Assembly (NCBI RefSeq): GCF_949987515.2
Contig: NC_082701.1
Coordinates: forward strand, 41,495,755 to 41,559,754
Source: Delphinus delphis
Lineage: Eukaryota > Chordata > Mammalia > Artiodactyla > Delphinidae
Direction of reading: 5' to 3'
DNA: 64,000 nucleotides
A program made the position numbers and the translations under genes. Below, piece after piece: positions 34,201-46,964 of the stretch; the first letter of the stretch is position 1, and every line of letters begins with the position of its first letter. The notes under the pieces were generated by a model. It saw only the letters and a program-made list of their open reading frames with translations. It ran no database searches and was not told where the DNA came from.

Positions 34201-34942
34201 AACATCAACATGAAGATTTTTAAAATACATGTAAGTAATGCATTTTCCAGCAACAGGGTGAACAAAACACCCCCTAAAACCGACTGAGAGCAACCAAAAC
34301 TTGGTAAGTTATAAAAACCAACTTCCTGAACACGGTCATGAACTAACAAGAAAGCAAAGAACATGCAGGCCTGGTGCTGAGTGAAGGCAGAAATTAACTG
34401 AATGAAGGGAAAAATAACTAGAGCACCAGAGCTTTCACCCTGTCAGCATCTGTTGAAGCGGGTGACTTTGAGTATAGGTATCCAAGGCTGGTCCTTGGAG
34501 GGAAGCCCAGGGCCTGCCCAGAGTAGGGTGACTAACAAGGGACCACAAACCACATGCATACTCACACATATGTACACACACAAACACACGCACACACACA
34601 ACGGTGGGTCTCCAGGGGGCTGCCTCCTCAGAGAGCTACCTCTAGAATGAGCTAGAAGTAACCCCTCATTATCTGAAAGGAAAACTGCCTGTCTTGGTCC
34701 TTGGCACTGAGCCAAGCAGGGTGGGTGACCATCCCTTGAGAATTTATAATTGTAAGCCAGCTTTTATGAGATTTGCAGTCCAAATTCACACTACCTGGGT
34801 GGCCTGAAAAGGCTCAAGCCTGGTCAATTCAGGTCTAGTATTGCCCCCAGGCATCTGATGGAAGCAAGGTGAGGGAACCACCTTCATTCCAGACCTTAAA
34901 GAACTTCCACAGATGGAGTTCTAAGGAAAATAAGGAGTTCAT

Positions 34943-35009
34943 AGTGCTCTGCAGCGGGAGAGGCCACAGCAGTGAGAGGCCCGCGTACCGCAAAAAAAAA
35001 AAAAAAAAG
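34943..35009 (+). mobile_element. 5'-truncated CHR SINE (tail only)
   Basis: 'gggagaggccacagcagtga' 'gaggcccgcgtaccgc' plus a run of 16 A is the last part of the short CHR subtype. The tRNA head and its Pol III boxes are absent. No target-site duplication was found. Confidence 0.8.
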
Positions 35010-35860
35010 AAATGAAGGGCCTAAAAATATGCGAACTAGTAATTGAGAGCAGGTAACTAGGCAATTGATAGAAATAAAAACTAAATAATTAAAACTCAGT
35101 GGATAGGTTTAACATTAGTTTAGACAAAGCTGAAGAGAGAATAGGGAAATGAAAGAAACAATTGAAGAAATTATCCAGAATCCCACTTAAAGAGACCAAG
35201 AAATTAAACTTACAAGAGACACATTAAGAGACATGGAAGATAAAATGAAAAGATCTAACATGCATCTAACCAGAGTCAAACAAGGAGAGGAGAGAATGGG
35301 TAGAATGATAGAAAGAAAAGAAAAAAGAATTTCAAGAATGATGAAAGACACCACTCTACAGGGTCAGGAAGTCCAGTGTATCCCGAGCTGGAAAAATTAA
35401 AAGAAATCTGCTCCCAAGCACATAGTGAAACCCCAGAATACCAAAGATGAAGAAAATACCTTAAAAGCAGATTAGCTTTGAAGAGAAAATAACTAAACCA
35501 GAATTCTATACCAAGAGAATTCATATTTTTCAAGAACAGAGACACAACAAAGAATCTTTCTGAAAAATAAAAAGAGAGTTAGAACCACAGTAAAGGAAAT
35601 TCTAAAAGATATATGTCAGATAGGAGGATGTCTGATTACTGAACGAAAGTCTGAAATGCAAAATGAAGAGCAAAGAAATTGGTAAATATGTGGGTGCATA
35701 TAAATAAGCTGACTCTGTAAAATAATATTTTATTAGATTAAAAATACAGGTTAGAGCTAAGTAGCACAACAACAATAGCATATAAATTGGAAGAATGGGT
35801 GATTATAATTCAACTGTTTAAGGTCCTTGGTTGTTCAGGAAAAGGATAAAAGTATTGGTT

Positions 35861-35901
35861 ATATATATACACCAATACCAAAAGTATTGGTATATATATA
35901 T
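35861..35901. repeat. AT-rich inverted repeat (hairpin)
   Basis: Arms 35,861-35,878 and 35,884-35,901 are complementary with one mismatch over 18 bp, separated by a 5-nt loop (caaaa). The motif 'aaaagtattggt' also occurs twice as a direct repeat (from about 35,849 and 35,881). Confidence 0.8.
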
Positions 35902-36715
35902 CTCATGAGTTATAAATACATATAAAATTTTCTAGTGTAGTCATTGAAAGAATAGAAATGAGTTTATAACTTCCAAACTAGTGGTTGGGGGTGGGGGAAG
36001 CCAGAATGAGAAAAAAAATCATTAGTCTTAAAAAACATAGGAAAGAGGAGACAAAATAACATAGGAAAGCTGGGACAAATAAAGATGGTAGAAATAAATC
36101 CAAATATATTAGTAATTACAGTGAATATAAATGGAGAAAAACTATCAAATCAGATTAAAGAAAAAGAATACAGATACATTGCCACTTATTAATGACATCT
36201 AATCATAACAGAAAAGTTGAAAGTTTACATTTAAAAAGATATATCAGGCAAATTCTGACATTCTGGAACCTTAATCCAGTTTCAGGACCTGTAGTGGCTC
36301 AGCAGTGAGCTGCCTCCCATCCCTGAAAGTGCCAGACTATTTTCCATTCACCTTTAACTCCCAGGTTTAGCTCTTCAGGATTCCAGACCAACGTGTAGTT
36401 CTGCATCCAAGGTCTCAAGTTCCAGCTTTCATCCCCTGAACCCCACAGGCTGTCAGCAGCTGTGCTCAGCCTCACGGCTGCCTCTCCAGATCAACGGTTG
36501 CCTCTAAGACACCCCTCTGGACTTTAGTCTTACTCTCATCTCGGCTATGTTATCAGCTCTTGATGCATTGAGATTTCTCCCCTCTCCCCATATTTTGTGT
36601 AGCACTTTTTTTCAGTGACTTCCTCAGGAAGGTTGATATGAATTGCCTAGTCCTCCATCACCAGAAGTGCATTTTCTCAGAGTCCACACAGTGGTTTTGT
36701 TTTGTTGTACTTTTA

Positions 36716-36962
36716 AATATTTTATTTATTTATTTTATTGACATACATACAATTGACATACAACAGTATATCAGTTTCAGATGTACAACATAATGATTCA
36801 ATATTTGCATATTTTGCAAAACGATCACCACAATAAGTCTAATTAACATCCATCACCATGCACAGTTACACTTTTTTTCCCCTGTGATGAGAACTTTTAA
36901 GATTTACTCTCTCAGCAGCTTTCAAATATACAATACAGTAGTATTAACTATAGCACACAGTG
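36716..36962 (-). mobile_element. L1 3'-end fragment, antisense
   Basis: 'cagtttcagatgtacaacat', 'cgatcaccacaataagtcta', 'ttaacatccatcaccatgca' and 'gatgagaacttttaagattt' match the reversed 3' region of a placental-mammal L1 of intermediate age. Confidence 0.75.
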
Positions 36963-38352
36963 TTTTTAAATGCATGTCTTATCGCCACCTAGATAAGCCT
37001 TTTGCATCTAAAGAATGACTTCTACTAATTTTATATACTTCTTGATACCTCATAAAGCACTCTGAACAGTCAGTAAATTATTAAATGAACTTGAATTTGC
37101 TTTTGACTCTATTTGATACTGTTCAACATGTGTTAAATATCAATAGATGAATATCTATCTAAATCAGGTATCTTCTGCCTAATACATATACTGATTGGTG
37201 TACTTTGGCAAAGGATGTTTTTCACAAAAATATAGGGAGAAACAGGTTTGTAAGTGCAAGATAATAAGATCACTGTCAACTTTGGGAATTTAACCTTAAT
37301 AAGACACTTAGAATTTGTCAAATTTAGGATTTCTTAGGTTGAGTCAACCTGGATATTTACAAAGGAGAGAGGAGGCGGTGTTTATAAATTGAAACAGAAT
37401 GCTGATTAAATATAGAGAAAGCATTTCCACTGGCTTCCTTATCTGAAGGTTTTTATGTTACTAACCGGGATGAAAGGGCATCCCCCCACCCCTTAGCTGG
37501 TCATGAAGTGTCTATTCCAGTGTTACCACTTCCTGTGCATAATCAGTCAATACTGGTAAAATTCCATTCAACTGGTTTCTGTTTAGTGAAGTTACTTATA
37601 CTACTCAAATGATACCTTACACTAAGATTGCTTTGCCCACATGATTGCATAAATTATTGAGTTCAAAATATTTTCTAATTCATACTGTAATTTTTTTTGG
37701 ACCCAAGGGTAATTTAGAAGTATATTTCTTAATTTCCAGTCATATAAGATTTTCTAATTATCTTCTTGCTCTTGATTTCTAGTGTAATCTCATTTGATCA
37801 GAGGATAGACTCTGTGTGGTTTCAGTCCTTAGAAATTTGTGAAGTTTTCATTATATGTTTTGTTTATGTGTTAAAATTATTTGCATTTAATATTCTATAC
37901 ACATCCATTAGTTTGCTAGTCATATTATTATTGTCCAATGTTTCTGCATTCTTACTAATTACTTTGTTTTGTCAGTGCTGAAACGTGTGATAAAACCTAC
38001 TTTGATTCTGAACTTGTCTACTTCTTGTTGTACCTTCCATTTTTGCTTCAAATATTTTGAGAATTTATTAGGCTTATTCAAGTTAGAACTGTTATATCTT
38101 CCTAGTGTTTGAGTCACTTATCACTATGAAATGTCTTTATATTGCTTTTTGCCTTAAAGTCAGCTTTGCATGAATAGAAAAGTTAAAAGTAGCTTTTCTT
38201 TTGGCCAGGGCTTGCATGGTCTATCCTTTTCCCCCCTTTTACTTTCAACCTTTCCATATCCTTATGTTTCAAGTTTGTCCCTCATAAATAGCATATAGTT
38301 AGTTTTGTTGTTTATCCCTTCTGACCATCTTTGTCTTTCAAATAAATCATTT

Positions 38353-38710
38353 AGTTCATTTATTCTTTTTTTTTAATAAGTTTATTTTATTTATTCTTGG
38401 CTGCGTTGGGTCTTCGTTGCTGTGTGCAGGCTTTCTCTAGTTGCGGCGAGCGGGGGCTACTCTTTGTTGTGGTGCACGGGCTTCTCATTGTGGTGGCTTC
38501 TCTTGTTGCGGAGCACGGACTCTAGGCGTGCGGGCTTCAGTTGTTGTGGCTCACAGGCTCTGGAGTGCAGGCTCAGTAGTTGTGGCGCATGGGCTTAGTT
38601 GCTCCGCACATGTGGAATTTTCCTAGACCAGGGCTTGAACCCGTGTCCCCTGCGTTGGCAGGCGGATTCTCAACCACTGTGCCACCAGGGAAGCCCAGTT
38701 CATTTACTCT
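38353..38710 (-). mobile_element. CHR-type SINE, long subtype, antisense, with TSD
   Basis: Body 38,367-38,696: reversed A-rich tail, 'ttggctgcgttgggtcttcg', repeated 'agttgttgtgg' units, reversed tRNA head with 'ccaccagggaagccc'. A 14-bp direct repeat (agttcatttattct / agttcatttactct) has one mismatch. Lies inside the antisense L1M. Confidence 0.9.
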
Positions 38711-38859
38711 TAACGTAGCTATCGTATGTTGTATTTAAATCAACCATCTCATTAGTGCTTTCTGTTTGTCTCTTGTATATTTCTTTTTCTTTGCTTCCTA
38801 ATCTTTTTGATTGATTACTGTGGGCAAAAGGTAAACAAAATTCTATTCCTTCTGCTTGA

Positions 38860-39370
38860 TAACCTCAGTTAAATTTCTAGCTCTGTTCCCCTGTTAACCT
38901 AGTATGATGTATATCAACTATATTACTAGGCAACATCACTTAAGATAAAAATTACCCCTATTGGTAAATTGCACCTGTACTGGGAGAATGATAATTGTCT
39001 GGTGGGGATGACGTACTTTTGGCTTCCTGAGCATGATGACTCATGTATTAGGCATGTCCCTTTCAAGGACCCTGGGAGCTATGTCATTAGAGTTGTTACA
39101 AGAGATATTGAATCCTATGGGGCATGAGGCTTTTAAACCAAGGGCACTTCCCACATCTGTCTGATACGGACTCATCTTATTGTGCCCAAGCTATTACCTG
39201 ACTGCGGTATGGACTGCTGCACGACCTTGACATGCCTGCTGGCAAACCATGTTCTTGTCCTCCTGGGTAGACTCCTGCCAAGTGCGGGCTGTAAGTCTTT
39301 TGAGTCAGAATGTTTAGTTAAACCTAGGGAGGCATCCTTTCCTTGCACTGCCGCCCCCCCACACACACTA
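38860..39370. other. Unidentified segment inside antisense L1
   Basis: L1-like sequence is seen before about 38,860 and after about 39,370, but this 500-bp piece does not read as L1. It is G+C richer than its surroundings and ends in a C8 run with CACA repeats (39,353-39,367). It could be a solo LTR, but I see no clear paired ends. Confidence 0.35.
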
Positions 39371-41220
39371 CCACTCAGTATTGCAATGATTTTTTATTAC
39401 TACATTTATTCACGTTATTATTTTGGAAGATTTACATTATAATATTGTTTTGGTGGTTACTCAAGTTGTTACAATGTCATTCTGGATTATAGAAATCTAA
39501 TCTTATTGGGTGCTTTTACCTCCTTCCTGGACAATGCAAGGGCCATAAAACATCTTAATTCCATTTGTCTTCCTCCCAGCTTATGCGCTCTTTTGGTCAT
39601 GTACTTATAAATATTTATTTTATATATATATAGCCAGTAAGATGATGACATCATCATCATCATTATTATTACTACTACGAATAGTCAATATCTGTTTAGA
39701 TTTACTCATTTATTACTTCTTTTTTCCTCTTTCTATATCACCGAGCTTCCTCTTGGACCATTCTTCTTCTGCCTGAACTTCATCCTGTTATATCTGAGGC
39801 CTGATGTTGACAAATTCTGGAAATATTTTATGCTGTTTCCCTTCTTGAAGAACGTTTTTGCTGGGTGTGAAATTCTACATTGGCAGTTCTTTAAGCATTT
39901 CACAGACAATACTCATCTGTCTTCTGGATTCCATATTTTCTTTTGAGAAGTCAGCTGTCAGTCTATTTGTTGCTCCTTTAGGTAGTCAGCCTTTTTTCTT
40001 CTGGCTGCCCTTCTTTGGTTTTCAGAAGTTTAACTGATGTACCTTGGTGTACATTTTTCTTTTTAAATCTTGCTTGCAGTTTGTAGGACTTCTTCAGTTT
40101 GTTACAGCTTAATTGTTTTTCATCAGTTTTACAAAGCTCTTGGCTATTAGCTCTTCAAATATTGCTTCTGCCCCTTCTGTCTCCTCCCTTTGGGACTCCA
40201 GTTACTTAGACCACTTTACGGTGTCTTGTGTGCCTCTTAACCTCTCTTCTTTATTTTCCATCTCCATGATCCATCCTGGGAAAATTCTTCTCACCTTCCT
40301 TCTAGTTTACTAATTTTTTTCTTCACCAATTTCTAATCTACTCTTCTACTGATCCACTGAGTTCTTAATTTCCATTATTGTATTTTTAAGTCCTAGGTTT
40401 TCCAGTTGGTTTGGTTCTTTTTTGTAGTTTCTGGTTCTCTAAAAAAATTCTCAATATTGTCTTTTGTCATCTTGAACGTGCTAAGCATAGTTGTTTTAAT
40501 ATTTCTATCTGATAACTCCAATATCTGGACCCTTACAGATCTTTTTATTTTGTATGTTGTTTTGCTATTTCTAATTCATGTTATCTTGGCTCCTTATATA
40601 TCTGGTTAACTTACTTTGTTCCAAACATTAAATTTGCAAAACTGTTTATAGAAATAATTGGAGGCCCAAGTTTATGTAGTCTTTCTCTAGGGAAGATTTA
40701 TCTTTGCTCCTTTTAGGCACGTAAAAGCACTGATATTCCGAAGAAGCTATTCCAGTTTGAAGGACTGAAATGATTCAAAGGTGAAAGGAACACTTAGTAT
40801 GTACCAGGGCTGTGCCAATTATTTTACATTCTTCAACAATGCATTTTTACCACAGCTTCTGCCTCTTTCTATTAAATTACTCCTTCTGTTACTTTTAATC
40901 ATGTTTCTGTAAATACACAAAAACTTGATGTTTACATGTCTCAATTGTTTACACCCTAGCTTTACCCCCTTTCTGCTATTCCTGATGAGTCCTAAAATAT
41001 AATAATACAAAATTTTAACTGAATGCCTGAGAATTTCCAGGCATTTAATTGAAGGGAAATTTAAGTTGAAGGGAAAGGAAGAATTTTTTTATAAGTCTAT
41101 GCCTGAGAAATGAGAGTCACAGAGCTTAATTTGACACAGCTAACACTAATGACATGTCAATGTCTTTAGTCTGGGATTTTTCTCCAGTGAAACTTATCAT
41201 TTGCCGATTCATTTCTTTAG

Positions 41221-41387
41221 GAACCATATTATGTACGTTGCATCAAACCCAACGACAAGAAGTCCCCACAGATCTTTGACGATGAACGCTGCCGGCATCA
41301 AGTAGAGTATCTTGGACTCCTGGAAAACGTGAGGGTGCGTCGGGCAGGGTTCGCCTTCCGCCAGACCTATGAGAAGTTTCTTCACAG
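41221..41387 (+). CDS. MYO1D: MYO1D coding exon (window exon 11, SH helices)
   Basis: 167 nt: [20 protein letters not shown], then [20 protein letters not shown] and [15 protein letters not shown] plus AG of a split Arg codon. 'YVRCIKPN' and '[18 protein letters not shown]' form the strand and SH1/SH2 helix region joining the motor core to the converter. Acceptor 'tttctttag'; donor gtgaga at 41,388. Confidence 0.96.
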
Positions 41388-41634
41388 GTGAGAATAGACT
41401 AAACAAGGAAACCTGCTAGCACACTGAGAATTATGGAGTCCTCTCCATGTTTAACCGTGCATCAGCTCCTGTCAGACAATCTAAATGTTTGTTGAATGAA
41501 CAGAAGAGATGAGGAAACTGCAACTGTGAAAGACCTTCCCAGAATCGGCAGGAGTCCCCTCGAGTCTGTGGTTTACGGACCATGGGGAAAAATTTTATTC
41601 TTCATGGGGAAAATGGGGGCATGTAGTATAGGAG

Positions 41635-41875
41635 AATAAACAAGGATTTGGAGTCACAGCTGGGTTGGAATCCTGGCTATGCTACTCATTTGCTGCCCGA
41701 CCTTGAGCTAGAAATTTAGCTTCTTTGACTGTCCTTCTGCATCTATAAAATGAGTATAGTAACACTACCTCATAAGCCTTTTGTTGTGAGGATTAAATTA
41801 ACCAAAGTAAAAAGGCTATGTGCCTGGCACATAATAGATGTTCAATTAATGCTGTTTAGCATTACTGATATTGCT
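41635..41875 (+). mobile_element. MIR SINE
   Basis: 'ttggaatcctggctatgcta', 'ctgcatctataaaatgagta', 'ttgttgtgaggattaaatta' and 'gtgcctggcacataatagat' give a nearly complete MIR in plus orientation. Confidence 0.8.
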
Positions 41876-41934
41876 AACTATAATAATAACAAAATATTAA
41901 GTAGTTAATCATGGAGGCCCTAAAATTAGTTTAC

Positions 41935-42185
41935 CTGATTGAATCCTGGCTTTGCCATTTCTTAGCTTTTTGACCTTAGGCAAATCATATAACCTCTCCA
42001 TGCCTCAGATTCCTATGTATAAAATGGGGGAAATTAATTAATTTTTTTAAATGGGAATAATAATGGTAACTACCTGGTAGGGCTGCTGGGGGATGAAGTA
42101 ATATATGTGAAGTACTTAGAATGGTACCTGGCATATAGTAATCACTCAATAAGTGTAAGGTATCATTGCTATTGTTATTTATTGT
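41935..42185 (+). mobile_element. MIR SINE
   Basis: 'gaatcctggctttgccattt', 'gaccttaggcaaatcatata', 'ctggtagggctgctggggga' and 'ggcatatagtaatcactcaa' form a second MIR in the same orientation, 60 bp after the first. Confidence 0.8.
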
Positions 42186-42344
42186 TACTAACAATAATGA
42201 TAGTTGACACCTGGTATCATAAAAATAGTGTTTTAAATTCCATCTATTCATCTATTTTAAAATATTTATTGAGCGTTTCCTATGTTGTAGATTGCAGATT
42301 CCACAAAATATGAATAAACAAATACATAACATATTGATTGGTGA

Positions 42345-43960
42345 GAAGGGTCTCTAAGGAGATAATAATGGCAGGACGGGGTCAGCCATACAAAGGTCAA
42401 AGAAAAGAGCAGGTGGAGCAGAGGAAACAGCGGAGAAAAGTCTCTCTTGCAATAATAAGTGGTGTTTTAGGTACCAAACGTCATCCAGTGTGGTTGGAGG
42501 ATGCTGAGTGACAGGGCAGTGGTGCAGCATGAGATCAGAGATGGACATAGGCCAGATCATTTTGAATGTTGTGATCCAGACTAAACAGTTCAGATTTTGG
42601 CTAAGTGTGGTAGAAAACCACTGGTGGATTTTATGCAGGGAGCAACCCAATCTTATGGATGTCTTAAGATATCACTGTGGCTGCTGTGTGAATAGGAAGC
42701 AAGGAGACATTTAGAGATGCTATTGCAGGAATCCAGGAGAGGCAACTCAACGAGAGTGCCTTGAACAAGGAATTATTGCAGATCCAAGAGTAGTGGACTG
42801 ATTCAGGGTATGTTTTGTGGAAAGGTGGACTAGACTTGCTCATGGACTGGCGTGATGAGAGAGTAGTAGAGAGGGATGAAGGGTAACAAGTAGATTCTGG
42901 CTGGAGCATCTGGGTAAGCATGGTACCATTTGCTGAGGTGAGAAAGATGGGGGAAGAGAAGCTTGAGGAGGCGGACATGAAACTGGGGCAAAGATGGAAT
43001 CAAGATTGTCTCCTGACTGTGTTAGGTTTGAAATGGCTACTAAATGTCTAGGTAGAAATACTAAGTAAGTTCTTAGCCATACAAATCTGGAGTTCTGGGA
43101 AGAGTCCAGGCTGGAAATAGAATTTTTGGAGTTATTGGTATACAGATTGTATGTAAAGTCTTGGAGCTGGATAGAAAAGAGGAGGAGGCCCATGCCAACA
43201 TTTAGCTTTGTGGTCTGACATGAAAGAACGAGCAAAGAGAGAGAAGAAGCAACCAAGAAGCTAGAAGAAATATCAGACGAGGGTCATGTCACAGAAGCCA
43301 AGAGAAGATGGCATTTCAAGAAGGAAAGTACAGTTATTGTATTAAATGTTGCTGCGTCATCAAGTAAGGTAAAAGCAGGAGCTTAACCATTAGACTAGGC
43401 AACATAGAGGTCAAAGGAGAAAAGGCTGGACAGAGCCCCATTTGAGCAAGATGGGGAAGTGAAGTGAGAAGTTGGATGTCTCTGGACAACTCAAGAATGT
43501 GTGCTATGAATGAGAGCAGAGAAAACTAGAAGCAGCAGCCAGAGTGGAATGTGAGGTCAAGGAGATACTAGAAAATGTTTGTATGCAGGTGGGGATGATT
43601 CAGAACAGAGGGAGAAACCAGCGACACAGGAGGGAGGGAGATAATTGTAATAATAACATCCTTGAGAAGGCAAGGAATGAAATCCCAAGCACAAGTGCAA
43701 GATTTGTCAGCTTTAGATGGGAGCAGGGATGCTTCACCCTTAGCAACAGGATGAAAGGCAGAGAATATGAATACAGATGCAGGAAGCCTCGAAGCTTGGC
43801 TGATGGCAAAGATGAAGATGTTCCTGTCTGATTGCTTCCATTTCCTCAGTAAAGTATGAGGCGAGGTCATGAGCTGAGAGTGAAGATTAGGAGATGTGGT
43901 GTAGGAGGTTGGAGGGAAAACGAAAATACTCATTTTGGAGAGTGGGAAAGCATAGGTGTG
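42345..43960 (+). repeat. Unnamed long ancient repeat, fragment 4
   Basis: 'cactgtggctgctgtgtgaa', 'ttgcaggaatccaggagagg', 'ggtttgaaatggctactaaa' and 'aatgttgctgcgtcatcaag' follow the copy at 25,440-27,060 in the same order and orientation. Confidence 0.55.
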
Positions 43961-44080
43961 TATAGTAGTTTTGCTGCTAGGAAGATCTGAGCGCCCACTT
44001 GACATTTGAGGTTATAAGTGTACAGTGACACCACCGAGCACTGTCTGTTGTTCTCCACCAGTGTTCAGCTACTTGTGTGA

Positions 44081-44312
44081 AGAAGTGAAAGGGGAGCTAC
44101 CCTGGTGGCGCAGTGGTTGAGAGTCTGCCTGCCGATGCAGGGGGCGCGGGTTCGTGCCCCGGTCCGGGAAGATCCCACATGCCACGGAGCGGCTGGGCCC
44201 GTGAGCCATGGCCGCTGAGCCTGCGTGTCCGGAGCCTGTGCTCCACAACGGGAGAGGCCACAACAGTGAGAGGCCCGCATAACGAAAAAAAAAAAAAAAA
44301 GAAGTGAAAGGG
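44081..44312 (+). mobile_element. CHR-type SINE, short subtype, sense, with TSD
   Basis: Body 44,094-44,299 with B-box 'ggttcgtgccc', 'gagccatggccgctgagcct' and a run of 17 A. A 13-bp direct repeat (agaagtgaaaggg) is at 44,081-44,093 and 44,300-44,312. Perfect TSD and pure tail indicate a fairly young insertion. Confidence 0.93.
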
Positions 44313-45719
44313 ATTTACACTAATTGGAGACTCTTGGAATGAATAAAACTTTATAGCAGAATAGCCTAGAAAATTGAAACAGTTTTATACTGATCAAAAG
44401 GTTATGCTCAAAACTGATCATTTTCCTTATTGAAATCATACTGTTCTTGAAACTTGGTTTTTTTAAAATTGAGGCTGTAGAGTAGGAGTGTTGTTATGAG
44501 TAGAGATGTGTTCATTCTGAGTCTTGACTTCAAACAGTGTCAAATTATATTAATAGGAAGATTGTTAGTCCCTTGTCATTACTCAGAATTCTAGCAATTA
44601 CTCAATTGTAGTATTGATTTTTGTGTTGTCACGTATATAAGATCAGCAGAAGTTAAGTATTAGAATGAGCAGGGTAGGAATGGGTAACTATAGGATGGGG
44701 CTGAACTAAAAGTATATTTACCTAAAATATATATTTATCTAACTAAAAATATATGATCATGACACCATGATAATAGAAGCCATGTAAAGAAGTTGAAATA
44801 AGAGAATAAGCAAGCTCGATCTGGAGGGGACAAGGACTTTTCAAGTGCATATCCTCACTCGTAATCTCTTTATGCACCTATTTTACTTTCAACTCAAGAT
44901 GTTTGGTGTGTATTTTGGCATGAAAGACATGCTATGAGGATTGGATTCTGTTTTCTAATGCTCATGTAAAAATAGAAAAGATTAAAAAGAACCTATGCAT
45001 TTCAAATATGATGGTCTTAGGAGTACAAGCTTAAATCTCCCATTCCCACTGCAGAACATCCCCCAATAATATAAAATATGTGTATTTAAAGCCACGTTAA
45101 TGCATAGCCGCACTGTGGAATCAGAAGGGGGATTCTCAGTGAGCCTTAAAGGTGTGAATCACTCCTAAATACAATACGAAGCAGACATGAAGGCCCGGAA
45201 GTAAGCCGAGGTCACAGTTTTAAGGAAAGACTGCCTTGTGAGGCTTGAGCTGCCATTCAGGAAGCATCTCAGCTACTGTGCTGGAGTTCACCCAGCTGCC
45301 ACACCGGGAGGTTAATGGCCAGTGCAAGTAACCACCTCAGCAGCTGTAACGGAGACGTCATAGGTATATTGGCCAAGACTCAGGAAGCAAAAGCAGCCAC
45401 CTAACAAGAGGCCAACAAATGCCAAAATGTACACATACGTAGAAGGACTCTGGGAAAGGAGACGAGATAACAGTCAAACATCTGAGAAAGGCCAGACCAA
45501 TGAAAAGGAGACAATAAGCTCAACAAATAAAAAACCTCACCCCCAAGGGGCCAGAGCAAGGAGTGAAAGACATTAGAATAAACCTATTTCATATTCTCCA
45601 AGAGATAAAGGAGAGAATTGTGGTCCTAAAGTAGGAGTACAAAGTTAGAAACAAGAACAGGTAGTTATTAAAAAGAACTAATTAGAGATTTAGAAAATGA
45701 AAACCAGATCAAGCACAAT

Positions 45720-46115
45720 GAAAGAGTGAATTGTCCATCAGTAGAAGGAGTCGGCAATTTGTAGTGTCATCATACAATGGTTACTAATCAGCATTAAAGA
45801 GAATGAATGGCTAATACAGCAACAACATGGATGAATAAAACATTATGCTGAAAAGGAGTCGCCAAAGAGTAATTTCTTGATGCTGCCATTTACACGAAGT
45901 TTAAGAACAGATAGAAATCAGAGCAGTGCTTTGCTCTGGGTTGGGGGTTGACTGGAAAGGGGGAAGGGCAATGGGGGAACTCTTTGAGATTATGGAGATG
46001 ATCTGTATTTTGATCGGCATGTCAGTTCCATGGGTGTACACACTTTTCAAACTTACTGATTCGTGTACTTAAATGTGTGCATTTTACTAGACATAAAGTT
46101 TACCACAATTAGAAA
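45720..46115 (+). mobile_element. Decayed L1M 3' end, sense
   Basis: 'acaacatggatgaataaaac', 'ttgatgctgccatttacacg', 'tgctctgggttgggggttga' and 'gatctgtattttgatcggca' follow the 3' end of ORF2 and 3' UTR of older L1 families. Confidence 0.65.
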
Positions 46116-46129
46116 AATTTTTTTCTTAA

Positions 46130-46950
46130 CTAGACTTCCTTTAAACAACTTAGTGAGCTAGAAGATCAAGCTGAAGACTTCTTCCAGACCTCATCACAAA
46201 GAAAAAGAGATGGGAAGTACTAAAGAAAGGTCAAGCTGCGTATAAGGTTGATCCAGGAGAGCCAGAAGCCATCTAACTGGAGCTCCAGAAGGAAAGAGGA
46301 GTCTAGGGGTCAGAATGAAAGAATACACTGAGTGTAAAACATACGAAGTTTTTAAATGAAACTTAAGTACATTATGTTCACTTTCAGAATGTTAGACATA
46401 AATAAAAATGCTTAGAGCTCCCAAGAAGAAAGGCAAACTACCTATGAGGCAATGAGACTCATACTGACATCAGACTTCTCATTAGCAACAGTCAGTGTAA
46501 ACAAAGGAGCAGTATCTTCACGGTGAAGGGGAATGAAGTTTATGCTTAGAATTTTCTTCCATGCCAAGGTATCATTCAAGAGTGTGGGCAGAATAAAAAC
46601 GTTTTCTGACATATATAGGCTCAGAAAGTTTACTATTCTGAGAGGGTCATAGACCCTCTGAAAAATCTCTAGAGGGTATACTTTAGCAAAAGGGAGAATA
46701 AATGCAGGAGGAAAATATGGAATGCAAAAAAGCAACATTGAACAAATAAGTAGGTAAAACTTTTTGTGAAATCTGAACAAGTATTGACTGTAAGGAGGAA
46801 AAAGAAGTCTGTAGTAATCATTTGCAACAAAAATTAAAATAGTAGTGAGAAATATAGAGAAGTAAAGACTTTTGTACTCCTTATGGGAAGAATATAGATG
46901 TTAATTAACTAGACAGGAAAAAGTATGTATCTTTACATATTTAATTTCTC
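46130..46950 (+). mobile_element. L1-like ancient fragment, sense
   Basis: 'ccaaggtatcattcaagagt' with 'ggcagaataaaaacgttttc' resembles the old L1 region also seen at 35,480-35,620. Diverged; the family is uncertain. Confidence 0.4.
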
Positions 46951-46964
46951 AGAATGATAATAAT

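Larger units (their letters stand above)
34300..36250 (+). mobile_element. Decayed L1M, 5' part, sense
   Basis: 'accagaattctataccaaga', 'acaacaaagaatctttctga', 'gaaattctaaaagatatatg' and 'aaatccaaatatattagtaa' belong to the same old L1 region that is seen antisense at 37,590-40,620. Family name not assigned. Confidence 0.5.
37590..40620 (-). mobile_element. Decayed L1M, antisense, with later insertions
   Basis: 'tcatttgatcagaggataga', 'cttttggccagggcttgcat', 'gtttttgctgggtgtgaaat', 'gtcttctggattccatattt', 'atgtaccttggtgtacattt' and 'ataactccaatatctggacc' are reversed old L1 sequence. It is interrupted by a SINE (38,367-38,696) and by unmatched sequence at about 38,860-39,370. Confidence 0.55.
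30317..41220 (+). other. MYO1D: MYO1D intron (10.9 kb), rich in decayed L1
   Basis: Contents in order: unnamed repeat with inserted SINE (31,620-32,240), L1M sense (32,250-34,200) split by a Tigger (32,496-32,948), L1M sense 5'-part (34,300-36,250) with a truncated SINE (34,943-35,009), L1 antisense 3' end (36,716-36,962), L1M antisense (37,590-40,620) interrupted by a SINE and an unidentified insert. 30,317-31,600, 36,250-36,715 and 40,625-41,220 show nothing I recognise. Confidence 0.7.

Noticed and set aside
42840..44005. Minus-strand frames of 138 and 145 aa
   Set aside because: Same cause as above: antisense of the unnamed long repeat, with no conservation between copies.
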